This document shows, one piece after another, positions 38,664 through 48,526 of a DNA stretch of 64,000 nucleotides (position 1 is the stretch's first letter; each line of letters opens with the position of its first letter). A model generated the notes under the pieces. The model saw only the letters and a list, made by a program, of their open reading frames with translations. It searched no databases and was not told the DNA's origin. Source of the DNA: Bin87 sp034423115 (GTDB lineage: Bacteria; Chloroflexota; Dehalococcoidia; Lucifugimonadales; UBA3495). Made by a program: the position numbers and the translations under genes. Where the stretch lies: assembly GCA_034423115.1 (NCBI GenBank), contig DAOUJD010000085.1:1-64000 (forward strand), read 5' to 3'.

Positions 38664-38845
38664 CGGTGAGTCCCACCAAATACGCTAACCGGCATGAGAC
38701 GTGGCTGAGCTTTCATACAATTGCATCACGACCATCAAAACCCTCCCCTTGAACGGACGGAATCACTGGACAACGGCATTCAAGCGGCACAATTTTGCTA
38801 CGCCCGGACTGTCGACGCGCAGCGAAAAGGTCCTGACTAACAGGC

Positions 38846-40410
38846 CAGCGAAAATGTCACATCATGGAGAATGTGACATTGACCCCAAAAGAACAGAGCA
38901 GACTTCAGGTTCTCAACAGCTTGGCCGCGGAGCACATGACCCTCGACCAAGCGGCGGAGGTGATGGGAGTGTCCCCGCGACACGCCCGGCGCATCCTGGC
39001 GGCCTACCGTGAGAACGGAGCGGCGGCTTTGGCCCACGGCCACCGCGGTCGCCGACCGGCCAACGCCACGCCGGAGGGGCTCGCCACCGACGTGGTGCAG
39101 CTGGCCCGCACCAGGTACGCTGGCGTCAACCACACCCATCTGGCCGAGTTGCTGGCGGAACGGGAAGGCGTCCACATCGGCAGGACCACCCTGCGACGGG
39201 TCCTGCTGGACGCTGGGCTGAGCAGTCCCCGGCAACGCCGTCCACCCAAACACCGGGTTCGTCGCCAACGGATGCCCCAGGAGGGAATGCTGATCCAGAT
39301 GGACGGTAGCTATCACCCGTGGTTGGGCGACCTGTTTCCGTCGTTCACCTTGCTGATCGCGGTGGACGATGCCACCGGCAAGGTGGTGAGCGCCTGGTTA
39401 TGTGAGCATGAGGACGCTCGCAGTTATTTCCTGATGATCCGACGGCTGGTGGAGAGCCGAGGCGTGCCCGTGGCTCTGTACACCGATCGCCACGCAGTAT
39501 TCAAGCACACGCCGGGATCCGGCCTCCCCTCAGCGCCTACCCAGTTCAGCCGGGCCATGGATGAGCTGGGGGTCCAGATGATCTTCGCCCAGTCGCCCAG
39601 GCCAAGGGACGGGTAGAACGAACGGCGGGCACCTTTCAGGACCGGTTGGTCGCCGAACTGCGGTTGGCCGGCGCAACCACCCTGGAGCAGGCGCAGGCGG
39701 TACTCAATGAGTTTGTGCCTCGGTTCAACCAACGATTCGGCGTTCCCCCGCAGTGCTCCGAGCCGGCGTTCCGGCCGCTGGACCCAGAGTCATGCCTGGA
39801 ACAGGTCCTGTGTTTCAAGCACCGCCGGAAGGTGGATCGGGACAACACGGTGCGGTTCCAGTTGCGCACACTCCAACTGCTGCCGGCGCCGGAACGTCCC
39901 AGCTATGCCGGTGCGGCAGTGGAAGTCCTGGAAGGGCTGGACGGCCAGCTCAGTGTGCGCCACGAGGGGCGCATCATCGCTACTCAAGAGACCCCGCCAG
40001 ATCCGGTATTCCTTCGTGACGGCCACCACCATCCCGCCATCCCGCCGGTTGCGCCCATCGGGGTGACCAACTGGGATGAACGCTGGACCGCGCACCTGGC
40101 TCCGCTGGCGGCAAGTCAAGAACCCGAGGCGGATGAGGTGGGCGTTACCGATGGCGAAATCGCCGCCGCGCCACCCGCAACCGTCGCTCCGTGCAAGCCA
40201 ACCTTCCTCCAGAAGGAGCGTTGGAGGCGGTCCAGAAAGCCCGGCGCAAGGGCATGTCGCTGCGGGCAATCGAACGGGAGTTGGGGATCCACAGAGCCAC
40301 CGTCAGGAGTTATCTGGAAGCTGGAGGTCCTCCAGGCCGGAAGCAGCGGATGGTGCCCAATCCGCAGACATCAGATACCATGGCAGCGTAACGGAGTGAC
40401 ATTTTCGCTG
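38846..40410 (+). mobile_element. DDE transposon with 15-bp inverted repeats
   Basis: A perfect 15-bp inverted repeat, CAGCGAAAATGTCAC, lies at 38846-38860 and, inverted, at 40396-40410. They enclose one transposase gene that starts 4 bp after the left repeat and ends 5 bp before the right one. The sequence beyond the right repeat (…ATCCGGACATTCTCCC) may be part of a longer end not preserved on the left. The transposase is frameshifted, so the element is probably dead unless supplied in trans. Confidence 0.75.
38864..40391 (+). pseudogene. DDE transposase (ISNCY/IS1202-like), frameshifted
   Basis: The N-terminal ~250 residues carry a helix-turn-helix (AAEVMGVSPRHARRILAAYR), the first catalytic Asp (LIQMDGSYHPWLG) and the second (VALYTDRHAVFKH). 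At ~39597 one C seems lost from a CCCC run. The continuing frame then reads QAKGRVERTAGTFQDRL with the catalytic Glu, followed by RFNQRFGVPP and a basic C-terminal region. A second frame change near 40185 leads to a C-terminal helix-turn-helix-like segment (MSLRAIERELGIHRATVRSY) ending at TAA 40389-40391. Its layout resembles the IS1202 group of ISNCY; the family name is tentative. Confidence 0.75.
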
Positions 40411-40943
40411 AACACTTATCCGGACATTCTCCCTGACCTTCGACACCCTTCATAGGTGGTGGCCGCCCAGCGAGAGATCGAGGCCAGCGGGACCTGTTAG
40501 TGGGCGCCGGAAAGCACGCTTGACCACGCGGGTGTCCGGCTGCGGTTGGACGCCCGCACTTGGTTGCGCCGGACGGGCCTGCGCGGCCCGATGAGGCAGA
40601 AGCTCTCACCAGTACTGCAGGAGCTTGCGCCTTGCGCATCTGCTGGCCATCTCTGGTGAGGAGTTCTCCACCAATACTGGCCGCGCAGAGGCATGATTAG
40701 GGTTACGTCTGGATGGTCCGAAATATACGCGTCTTGGCGGCCGAGCAACTCGCTATAATCGTCGCTGTGGCGACTGACTTCCGCACCTTCTGCCGGAGAA
40801 TCAGAGAAGCAAAATCACCTCAAAGAGATTAGACGGTCGTCAGTCTTGTTGGGCTCAGACCACTCTGCAATTTTCGGATCTGGGCTGGGTCAGGTGTCCC
40901 ATAGTGAACAAAGATTTCAACGTGCTGCGATGACTAATCGCCA
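40411..40943. other. Gap with a possible truncated regulator
   Basis: No full gene is supported here. A TATAAT box at 40754-40759 lies 7 bp before a GTG at 40767, which opens a 21-codon frame (ATDFRTFCRRIREAKSPQRD) that looks like the first helix of an Xre-type regulator and stops at TAG 40830-40832. It may be the stub of a lost regulator. The minus-strand gene ending at 40944 has no evident terminator here. Confidence 0.3.
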
Positions 40944-41498
40944 TCAAAACTTCCCGAGACCTAACCCTGTGTCGCCCTTGACAACATCCAAATCCCGAGG
41001 GCTTTTGGATGCTCTGCCGTTCCTGCGAATGGCATCAGCTATCGGACCTAGCTGGGATGGCCCGGAGTACATATCTGCATCCAGAATCGCTTGGGTGCTG
41101 GAGGAGTCCATATTGGCCACGAACTTGAAAATCCTTGGGATGGCACTAGCTCGTGTTCTTGACTTTGGAGTTTCAAGTCCGTTGGTTTGGCAAAAATTAG
41201 CTATGTCCCCAAACGTTGGCAAAAAGTGCTTGGATTCAAATCGCTTTGCCAACTCAACCACCATCGGTTTGTTGCCCAAAGGTATGTCGAACTTTGTGAC
41301 ATACTCAATAGCCGACAATTTGGGCCTACGTCCCGTGGATTTCGCTGGCAAAGCGCCGGAAGAGTGGTCTCTGCGCAAACCCGGATGTCCAAGTTGACCC
41401 TCAGAAAGATTGATCTCCTGGAGGCAGCGGCTAACTTGGACGAACCCGTAACGGCGAACCATTGACCGGAGGGTTGCTTCGAGGTCGGATGAGCTCAT
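40944..41498 (-). CDS. ParA-associated protein of unknown function
   Basis: The 184-residue product starts at ATG 41498, 16 bp after the parA-like stop, so the two are probably one transcription unit. Its C-terminal half contains KRFESKHFLPTFGDIANFCQ, TPKSRTRASAIPRIFKFVA and SGPSQLGPIADAIRR. Proteins with an FLP..x-D-x-x-N-F and SGPSQLGP-x-x-DAI pattern occur next to ParA/MinD-like ATPases. The function is not established to my knowledge. It may be the DNA- or membrane-binding partner of the ATPase. Confidence 0.6.
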   Translation of the reverse strand: MSSSDLEATLRSMVRRYGFVQVSRCLQEINLSEGQLGHPGLRRDHSSGALPAKSTGRRPKLSAIEYVTKFDIPLGNKPMVVELAKRFESKHFLPTFGDIANFCQTNGLETPKSRTRASAIPRIFKFVANMDSSSTQAILDADMYSGPSQLGPIADAIRRNGRASKSPRDLDVVKGDTGLGLGKF

Positions 41499-41514
41499 AA
41501 TGCAGTACCCGTCT

Positions 41515-42381
41515 TCAATTAGAGGTGGGGAAGCCAAGCCTTTGGAAAAATTCTTCGGCAAAAAGGCGGTACAGCAGAGCATCTCCGAGGTAGTTGAAAT
41601 CACCCCGCATCATTTTAGGAAATCCTCGGGAATGTGGGAGTTGGCGCTCGAAAATATGCCATTCATTGGTGTGGGCGGCATCACGTATTTCTCTCAACGA
41701 CCTCTCCCGTTCTGGCCCCCCGCTGTTCCCACTGTAGTGATAGGCAGAATTATTTATAACCACTCCGATAACGTCAATTTGATGACCTCGGTTACTGCCC
41801 CGAAAAGCACCGAGAGAATCGCTTAACAACGGGAAACCGATGGTGGCAAAATACTCGGGTTTGACGGGAACTAAGATATAGCGAGACGCGTAATATGCGG
41901 CCTGAGTGAAAATAGACTCTGTGGGAGCACAGTCCACGATGACGAGATCTTTGTCTTGGAAGTAGTCTGCGATTAATCTGGCCAAGACGCGTGGGTCAGG
42001 TCCAAGCGAGTTGATCAGGTTGTTCGAGAAGTCGAACCTCGACGGAATAAGATCCAAATTGGCTCCGCCGAACTGTGTTTGCCCTACGATGACGTCATCA
42101 ATTGCGAGGGGCGTCGCCGACGGCATATTTGGGGATGGCGGCCTATATCCATCGAAAATTTCGACAATAGACGGCTCCCGATCATTCAAGAACCTTGAAT
42201 ACCGCGGCCCTCCCATGAAGGCCTGGGACAGATTGGCCTGCGGATCCAAGTCTACCGCAAGGACGTTTAATCCCAACGTCAAAGAGGCGTACCGACCCAG
42301 AAGGGCTGCGATTGTAGTTTTTCCGACGCCTCCCTTCATGTTGATCACCGCTACGCATATGGGGCCGTGTCTGTCGTCCAT
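41515..42381 (-). CDS. ParA/MinD-family ATPase
   Basis: From ATG 42381 (GGAG upstream) the 288-residue protein shows the deviant Walker A NMKGGVGKTTIAAL at ~12, then DLDPQANLSQAF, and a Walker B-like region DLVIVDCAPTESIF. Length and motifs fit the ParA/Soj family. The frame extends upstream to 42594, but that part is low in structure. It lies beside a defence block with no ParB or origin, so plasmid or element partitioning, or a defence role with its partner gene, are both possible. Confidence 0.8.
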   Translation of the reverse strand: MDDRHGPICVAVINMKGGVGKTTIAALLGRYASLTLGLNVLAVDLDPQANLSQAFMGGPRYSRFLNDREPSIVEIFDGYRPPSPNMPSATPLAIDDVIVGQTQFGGANLDLIPSRFDFSNNLINSLGPDPRVLARLIADYFQDKDLVIVDCAPTESIFTQAAYYASRYILVPVKPEYFATIGFPLLSDSLGAFRGSNRGHQIDVIGVVINNSAYHYSGNSGGPERERSLREIRDAAHTNEWHIFERQLPHSRGFPKMMRGDFNYLGDALLYRLFAEEFFQRLGFPTSN

Positions 42382-42672
42382 TTCTCCATCCGTGATATGC
42401 GGACACTGAAAATCTTTCAGGCCAGACGAATTTGCACCTGGCGGTATGTTACCATACCCGCCGTGACCCTCAGCGAAACGCAGTCTCGGGTTAAGCCGGC
42501 TAATTGTCCCAGCGTTGCCAGTCATGGGAAACGCCCTTGGCCGTTGGATGGTAAAGTCCACCGAACCTGGACCCCTCATATCTGGATCTTCCACCGGAAA
42601 GTTCGCAGTACAGGCCCATCGCGCCTATCTGCGATGTCGGCCTGGAGCCATCGTTGCCTCCCAACGATGGCA

Positions 42673-45228
42673 TCATGTGGAACCTAGATCAGACAGTGCT
42701 GAAGGGAACTCCGATTCACTGAACACCAACCGGAAGGTGCCTTTAGCCGGCCCACCGCGCACGGTCATCGTGCCGCAGCCGAGAACACTTTGCAACGTGT
42801 CCAGCACGCGACGTTTGTAATCGGTGTCCGGGTTGCCACGCAGGTGTTCGCCTTTGGTCTCGAAAACCAGTAGGTGGAGTTGTCCGCCAGATAGGTCCCT
42901 CAGGGCTATGAAATCAGGCCAGATGCGTTCTTGCTTCCAACCTCGCAGGTAATAATCACCTCCTTGCCGCACTGCAACTCGGTGCCACCACTGCAAAGCC
43001 TCTTGTTCGTCAAGATAACGGGCAAAGTTACGCTCCAATACGGAATCAAACTGCTGTGTGTAAACTGGTTCGAACAGGCTCTTCTGTATGGGCAACCCGT
43101 TGTTCCCTGCCATCAAACCAGCATCCACAGCCACCGGGATTTCGTAGCTCTCTACCATGTGTAAGTTAGGCTGGCCTGCTTCCAAGTCGAAACGAATCTC
43201 GCCCTGCTGTAGCTTGTGGCGAAATACCTGCTCTGCTTGCTGCTGAACTTTGCCCGTCACGTAATCCCTTAGTGCAAAGGCCAAGTACGAACGACGGTCG
43301 TAGATTTCATCGTCAGTATCACCGGCTGACCGTAATTTGTCCACCAACTCCTGCGCGAGACGGGCACTCTGCCACGGGTTGGGGACGACATCTCCTAGGC
43401 GGCGAGCGAACCAGTCAATATGGACCGTTTTGTCAACGTATAGTTCACGGTCGGGATGGAAAACAGGCAATGCGTCACCGACGTCAACACTGGCAGACTG
43501 CCTGACGGCACGATCCGGCAGACTATCCTGAGGGTCTGGGGCAACGATTTCATTCCAAGCAATTCCAGGCAAGATGTGACGCTGGTAGTCCAATTCTCGC
43601 CATTCGTCGCCTTCTTTGTGCAATACCAAAGGCAAGAATATGTCTTTCCCGCGAAGTTTCTCTCGCCGCTCTAAGGTGATCCGCCGAAAATCCTGCGCGC
43701 CGCTGGTGACTGCCTCACCCAAGCCGGTCAACCCTTCCTCTTCCAAGCCTCGCTTGACCTGTGCTACTGCATCGGCAACACTGGTGTCCCAGCAGTAGAC
43801 GTAGCACTGATCCAGCAGTCCTCGTCCAGTGCGACGGGCATGCGGCTGGCGCATCACGCGTCCCACGAGTTGGGTAATGGCACGTTGAGCGCGGGTGTTG
43901 TCCAGCATCACCAGTACATACGCAAACGGGCAATCCCAACCTTCCATCAGAGCTGCCCTGGTGATTATCCACCGGATTGGCGAAGACTCTGACAGCAAGT
44001 CACTGCGGCCTAACTCGTCCAGCTCGGATGACTTGACGGCAACGGCGTTGTCGGGAACCCCCAATCGCTGCACCAGATATTCCCGCACATCCTCGGAATG
44101 AACGCGCTCGCCGTCTCGTTGATCCCGCCCAGTGCGCTCAACACGTACCACCGCGATGGGGGCAATGTAACGGCCCTCATTCGCCCGCAACGATTTTGCT
44201 TCTTCATCGAGGCGTTTCAGTTCGTCGTGAGCCTGCGCCAGCGTATAATGCCAATCGGCATTGGTGAAAGCCGTGACCTGCACCGGCAGTTTTATCATCT
44301 CCTCGTTTTTCAGTTCCAATCCAGTGATGTCAACCAGCAGGTTGCTAATGCCCCGGTTGGGCGTTGCGGACAACTCGACGACCAAGCTAGGATCAAGATG
44401 ACTCACTGCGCGTGCGAACTCCTCGTTTGCTTCTTGGTTTCGCGCTCCATATGCTTTGTGCGCTTCGTCGAGCACTACCACTGGATGCAACATCTTGAAC
44501 ACATTGAACAAGCTGTGCTTGACCGGCCCATCTTCGGTAGTACGCTCCAAGTCCGGGTAATCATTCAATAATTTACCGTCGCCCAGTAAAACATCCACAT
44601 CGGAGCCAGATGAAACATCGTTGTCAGGGAAGAATGTTGGGTAACGCCCGGAATCTCGAAACATTCTCAGGAAATCGCGCCCTCGCTGCCGATTGGCTGC
44701 CGGCAGCATCAGTAGCATCACGCATAGGTAATTTGCGACATCATCCCTAGTGAACAGGTCGTCTTTTTCCAAGATCTTTACTCTACCGGCACTGGCCATT
44801 TCCAGCATCTGCCGATAAGGATGTTCGCGGCTACGCAAGGCAGCCATGGTCTGCTCATAAATGGCACGCGTTGGCGTTATCCACAGCGTCAAGCCCGTCT
44901 GCCGGCCGAGCCGTTGCAGGGCGGCGGCGGCTAACAGTGTTTTACCTCCGCCAGTGGGCACTTTGAAGCACACGTGAGGGATGGGACAACCAGCATCGTC
45001 AGTTCGGCTGACGTACTCGCCAGCTGTGCTCGCCACTTGGCCGGAGTCCTTCAACTGCTGCCAAGCGATCTTGGGCCAGTTGTACAACTCATCTGAAACC
45101 GGAACCGCCGGACCCATCTGTTGGAGTGCCTGAATGGTGGCTTCCGATTGAATTCGCGCCGTTGCCAACGCGTCTAGCCATGCCGAAAAGGCGTCCAACG
45201 CTGTGGCTTGGTATTCTTTCAATTCCAT
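42673..45228 (-). CDS. res: Type III restriction enzyme, Res subunit
   Basis: The 851-residue superfamily 2 helicase-nuclease has Walker A VPTGGGKTLLAAAAL at ~87, the DEAHKAYG box at ~257, VVELSATP, and WIITRAALMEGWDCPFAYVL with QLVGRVMRQPHARRTG in the helicase C-half. The C-terminus carries a PD-(D/E)xK-like nuclease: RIWPDFIAL followed by LLVFETKGEHL (~785). It translocates and cuts DNA lacking the protective methylation, with the Mod subunit supplying recognition. It begins 9 bp after the mod stop, so they are co-transcribed. Confidence 0.9.
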   Translation of the reverse strand: MELKEYQATALDAFSAWLDALATARIQSEATIQALQQMGPAVPVSDELYNWPKIAWQQLKDSGQVASTAGEYVSRTDDAGCPIPHVCFKVPTGGGKTLLAAAALQRLGRQTGLTLWITPTRAIYEQTMAALRSREHPYRQMLEMASAGRVKILEKDDLFTRDDVANYLCVMLLMLPAANRQRGRDFLRMFRDSGRYPTFFPDNDVSSGSDVDVLLGDGKLLNDYPDLERTTEDGPVKHSLFNVFKMLHPVVVLDEAHKAYGARNQEANEEFARAVSHLDPSLVVELSATPNRGISNLLVDITGLELKNEEMIKLPVQVTAFTNADWHYTLAQAHDELKRLDEEAKSLRANEGRYIAPIAVVRVERTGRDQRDGERVHSEDVREYLVQRLGVPDNAVAVKSSELDELGRSDLLSESSPIRWIITRAALMEGWDCPFAYVLVMLDNTRAQRAITQLVGRVMRQPHARRTGRGLLDQCYVYCWDTSVADAVAQVKRGLEEEGLTGLGEAVTSGAQDFRRITLERREKLRGKDIFLPLVLHKEGDEWRELDYQRHILPGIAWNEIVAPDPQDSLPDRAVRQSASVDVGDALPVFHPDRELYVDKTVHIDWFARRLGDVVPNPWQSARLAQELVDKLRSAGDTDDEIYDRRSYLAFALRDYVTGKVQQQAEQVFRHKLQQGEIRFDLEAGQPNLHMVESYEIPVAVDAGLMAGNNGLPIQKSLFEPVYTQQFDSVLERNFARYLDEQEALQWWHRVAVRQGGDYYLRGWKQERIWPDFIALRDLSGGQLHLLVFETKGEHLRGNPDTDYKRRVLDTLQSVLGCGTMTVRGGPAKGTFRLVFSESEFPSALSDLGST

Positions 45229-45237
45229 AGCCAGCCT

Positions 45238-46857
45238 CTACTGCACAGCCTTGTTAATTTCGTAGGGCAGTTGGCAGAAGATGATTCCCATTTCCGACAG
45301 CTCCCGCTGACCGATGTACTTGCCAGGGCCATAGACGATAGCCTTCTTACCGGCCTCCCGCGCTGCAAGGCCGATGCGTACCGCCCGGTCGTGATACAGC
45401 ATTCCTTCATTGCTTTGCAGGTATTCAGCATTGGGCTGGTACAGCAGGTGGTAGTTCGAGGTGTCGTTGCTGTAGAACAGGCCATCGTCCCCGAAAGATT
45501 GCAACTCGGTGGTTCCAGCGGACAGCCCCGAAGTGATATGCAGCAGGTATGCAGCCAACTCGGAATACTCAGGCATCGCTCCGCCGGTAAGCATCGTCTC
45601 TATGTCGATTGGGTCGCCTAGAGTACAGTAGGTGAACGAACCGCCCAAGCCTTCTAGCAACGTCTCGTCCTTCCCACCGGTCACACCATCTATGGCGCGG
45701 CGGACACGCTCGGCAGTGGTAGTGTCAGCGTAGTCCTCGCATTCCACGAGGATGAATTTGCGATTACCACCATCTTCTTTGTTCATGGCAAGGACGGCGT
45801 GAGCAGTAGTACCGCTGCCGGCGAAAGAATCGAGGACAATATCGTTCTCATCTGTAGCTATCCTGACGATCTTCGAAAGCAAATCAGTGGGCTTCGGGGT
45901 AGGAAACGTTTGACCACGTCCGAACATTCGCTGTAGTTCCCTAGTCGCATCGGTGGCAGTTCCCACGTCGCTCCAAATCGTGAATATATTGGTGCCCCGT
46001 TCACGCGCCTCACTGAGAAATCGTTTGTACTGTGGCCTGGCGTCTCCGGACCTGCCAAACACGATCCGGTTGTCATTCAACGCAGCTTCGAACCTTTCCT
46101 TTGAGAATCGCCAGCACCTGCCAGACGGAGGCCAATGTCCGGTTCCTGTGGCTGGATTGACGATTTCGTAGGTTAGATTTTCCCTAACGTTAGGTGCGTC
46201 CATTGGGTCCGCCACCCAAGGGCCGCGCGGGTCATCGTCAGGGTTTGAAAACCTGCTTTCATCAACGTCTCCGGCGTTGAACGAAAACGACGACCGGTCA
46301 CGGGCGTAACAAAGCACGTAATTATGCGAAAGGGAAACGTCAATGTCATTCTGACTGGATCTTCTATGATGCCAGATGATGCTGGCGGTGAAGTTGGCTT
46401 CGCCAAAGATCTCGTCCATCAGCATCCGTAAGTGATGCTGTTCATTGTCGTCAATGGTGACGAAAATGACGCCGTCTTCTGTCAGCAATTCCTTAAGGAG
46501 ATGAAGGCGAGGCCACATCATGCACAGCCACTTGTCGTGCCGCTCCAAGTCCTCTCCGTCTACTGGGCCCTCATGCTTGAACCACTCTTTCAGAAGTGGA
46601 CTGTTGGTTCTGTCGTTGTAGACCCAACCTTCGTTTCCTGTGTTGTAAGGGGGGTCAATGAAGATGCACTTGACCTTGCCAGCGTAGCGAGGCAGCAACG
46701 CCTTCAGAGCGCGGAGGTTGTCGCCTTGTATAACCAAGTTATCGTCAGTCTCAACTGGGTTAAGCGACCGCTCCGCGTCGGGAACTAGCGGACAGTAGGG
46801 TACCGTAAGGTGGTGCGCGTAGATGTGCTGTTTGCCCTTGAAGTCCAGCGTCGGCAC
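45238..46857 (-). CDS. mod: Type III DNA methyltransferase, Mod subunit
   Basis: The 539-residue methyltransferase opens with a targeting segment (NLVIQGDNLRALKALLPRYA), then motif IV FIDPPYNTGNEGWVY at ~68 and motif I DSFAGSGTTAHAVL near ~340. Motif IV before motif I is the beta-class order of N6-adenine or N4-cytosine methylases. A target-recognition region lies between them. It modifies host DNA and forms the recognition core of the type III complex. The res gene follows directly, and a PIN toxin gene precedes it by 10 bp. Confidence 0.9.
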   Translation of the reverse strand: MPTLDFKGKQHIYAHHLTVPYCPLVPDAERSLNPVETDDNLVIQGDNLRALKALLPRYAGKVKCIFIDPPYNTGNEGWVYNDRTNSPLLKEWFKHEGPVDGEDLERHDKWLCMMWPRLHLLKELLTEDGVIFVTIDDNEQHHLRMLMDEIFGEANFTASIIWHHRRSSQNDIDVSLSHNYVLCYARDRSSFSFNAGDVDESRFSNPDDDPRGPWVADPMDAPNVRENLTYEIVNPATGTGHWPPSGRCWRFSKERFEAALNDNRIVFGRSGDARPQYKRFLSEARERGTNIFTIWSDVGTATDATRELQRMFGRGQTFPTPKPTDLLSKIVRIATDENDIVLDSFAGSGTTAHAVLAMNKEDGGNRKFILVECEDYADTTTAERVRRAIDGVTGGKDETLLEGLGGSFTYCTLGDPIDIETMLTGGAMPEYSELAAYLLHITSGLSAGTTELQSFGDDGLFYSNDTSNYHLLYQPNAEYLQSNEGMLYHDRAVRIGLAAREAGKKAIVYGPGKYIGQRELSEMGIIFCQLPYEINKAVQ

Positions 46858-46867
46858 AATTTCCCTC

Positions 46868-47287
46868 CTATGGAATCCACAAGCCCAAGTTGCGTGCTAC
46901 GGTTTCCTGGTCCTCGTCCAAGGTGATGAATGCCGTACGGGCATTCCTGCGGGTAAGGGACAGCCGTTTTGCGAGATAGACCGCGTTCGCCAAATGCCAC
47001 ATACGCGCAGAAGATAAGCTCGCGAACGACTGCACTCGCGCCATTTCCTCTCCTAATGCACGCTCCGGGGCAATCCACTCAATGCCCAATAACCAACTGG
47101 GATCAAAGTTCTGTCCTTCGCGTTCAAATGCAGAGCGCAACTCCGCCTCGAGGAGGTTTGAGGAAATCAATCTCGGGAACATATCAAGACGATCTTGGGT
47201 CGCACCACCTACTGGTTCCTCTCCAAAGACAATGGGAATCAGTGCAGTTGGGTCGAGGTATGCCACTAGCAGGTGTTGCGGCGTCAT
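46868..47287 (-). CDS. PIN-domain (VapC-like) toxin
   Basis: The 139-residue PIN-like protein has YLDPTALIPIVFGEE near the N-terminus (first Asp), a Glu in SSNLLEAELRSAF, and TAFITLDEDQETVARNLG near the end, matching the T-x-D-x-x-Q PIN motif. The segment WHLANAVYLA stands where most PIN nucleases have Asp-x-x-x-Ala, so one metal ligand may be missing. PIN toxins cut tRNA or other RNA. It lies 5 bp after its likely antitoxin and 10 bp before mod, so the addiction pair appears built into the restriction operon. Confidence 0.75.
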   Translation of the reverse strand: MTPQHLLVAYLDPTALIPIVFGEEPVGGATQDRLDMFPRLISSNLLEAELRSAFEREGQNFDPSWLLGIEWIAPERALGEEMARVQSFASLSSARMWHLANAVYLAKRLSLTRRNARTAFITLDEDQETVARNLGLWIP

Positions 47288-47292
47288 GATTG

Positions 47293-47538
47293 CTAGTCTC
47301 TGTCAGCCATGAACCGCTCCAGTGCGCCGGGTCGGTGTGCGACCGGCTCCATACGCCGTCGAGGCTCAGGCACTCCAGATAAAATTCCCTCTGAGCGGAG
47401 TTCCTCTAGCTGCTCTTCGAGAAGACGCATTTCGTCAGGATCCGCCTCTGCGAACTCGACCTTATCGTCGCTGGACTCCGCCAATTTCTCCACGTTGTTG
47501 CGAACTAACCGACGCGCAGGGTGGTTCTTATCGCTCAT
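47293..47538 (-). CDS. Probable antitoxin of the PIN toxin
   Basis: From ATG 47538 the 81-residue acidic protein contains helical segments (DPDEMRLLEEQLEELRSEGI) and a Pro/Arg-rich tail with RRRMEPVAHRPGALERFMAD. Such tails often wrap the toxin. Position, size and the short gap to the PIN gene fit an antitoxin. A DNA-binding fold is not obvious. It is the first gene of the antitoxin-PIN-mod-res unit. Confidence 0.65.
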   Translation of the reverse strand: MSDKNHPARRLVRNNVEKLAESSDDKVEFAEADPDEMRLLEEQLEELRSEGILSGVPEPRRRMEPVAHRPGALERFMADRD

Positions 47539-47707
47539 AATTTCCCACCTCCATTTCGACATTGGCCGTTTGATCGCCAAATCTCGATAGGTCAGCAAAT
47601 TTTACAGGATACGGAACCCGACATACAAACGGAGCGATGTCTTAGAACCGAGACAACGGTGAACGGACCAGCGCCTGTCGTCACGGGCTTACAGGTTTCA
47701 CTCGACC

Positions 47708-47756
47708 GCGCCTCCTGGCGTCGTTTTCACGTCCGATGAATATTTCCACCCCAAGG
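47708..47756. repeat. Dispersed repeat R2, copy 1
   Basis: About 49 bp (GCGCCTCCTGGCGTCGTTTT, then CACGTC and TTTCCACCCCAAGG) recurs with changes at 56323-56372 in the same orientation. It lies in the gap between the antitoxin gene and the TPR lipoprotein; that gap (47539-47929) holds nothing else I can support. Confidence 0.55.
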
Positions 47757-47929
47757 CCGTGAAAACGTCCCCCGGTGCCGTATCCGTTTGAAACTGGTCA
47801 CGCTGGCACCAGATGGCAAAGCGACATCGGCTGCCCGCCGGATTTGACGGCTGCCGGAATTGTAGGGCCAATGGACGCCCAATAAACTGATCCAGCCAAC
47901 ACCGAGACCACCTCCTCAACCAGCATACC

Positions 47930-48526
47930 TTGACCAGCCAACGCGAACGCCCCTACATCCTCGTCTGCGCGATGGCTATGCTGGTGTTGACCCTGGCGTG
48001 CGGCGCAGGAGGACCTGGCGACGCAACTCTCGGCAGGCAAGACGCCATCCCGACACCGGACCGGTCGCAGGTTCAGGTCATCGACGATGAGACGCCCGCC
48101 GGCCTGACCGACGCCGACGCCATCAGCGCCTACCAGCAAGGCTACGCCCATATGCGCGCCGCAGCTTGGTTCTCAGCCATCGCCGCCTACGACGAGGCAA
48201 TACGCATCCAACCAGCCGTCTCCGGCCTTTACGAGGCCCGTGGCACAGCGTATATGTACGCCAGCAGGCACGACCAAGCACTGGCAGACTACACCCACGC
48301 CATCGAACTGAACCCCAATGACGCCGGCCACTGGCGCCGACGGGCGACTACAATGGTGGCAGGGACCACAACGTCTCGACCGCTAGAGAACCACTCAAAC
48401 CAAAAACTGATGGGACCGACGCTTGGTCGTGGTCCATCAGTCGCGCCCACACGTTTCCGCGGTCGTGCTCGAATCGCGACAAGCGCTAATCCAATAGCTC
48501 CTTCAGAAGCGGGAACCGCTCATTAG
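47930..48526 (+). CDS. TPR-containing lipoprotein, C-terminus doubtful
   Basis: The ORF starts at TTG 47930. A hydrophobic segment with MAMLVLTLAC forms a lipobox. After a linker, two tetratricopeptide repeats are visible (SAYQQGYAHMRAAAWFSAIA and ALADYTHAIELNPNDAGHWR). From about residue 140 on (after HWRRRA) the sequence loses TPR character and looks frameshifted or truncated. The tail overlaps the convergent HNH gene by 41 bp. TPR lipoproteins act as envelope scaffolds. Confidence 0.55.
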   Translation: MTSQRERPYILVCAMAMLVLTLACGAGGPGDATLGRQDAIPTPDRSQVQVIDDETPAGLTDADAISAYQQGYAHMRAAAWFSAIAAYDEAIRIQPAVSGLYEARGTAYMYASRHDQALADYTHAIELNPNDAGHWRRRATTMVAGTTTSRPLENHSNQKLMGPTLGRGPSVAPTRFRGRARIATSANPIAPSEAGTAH

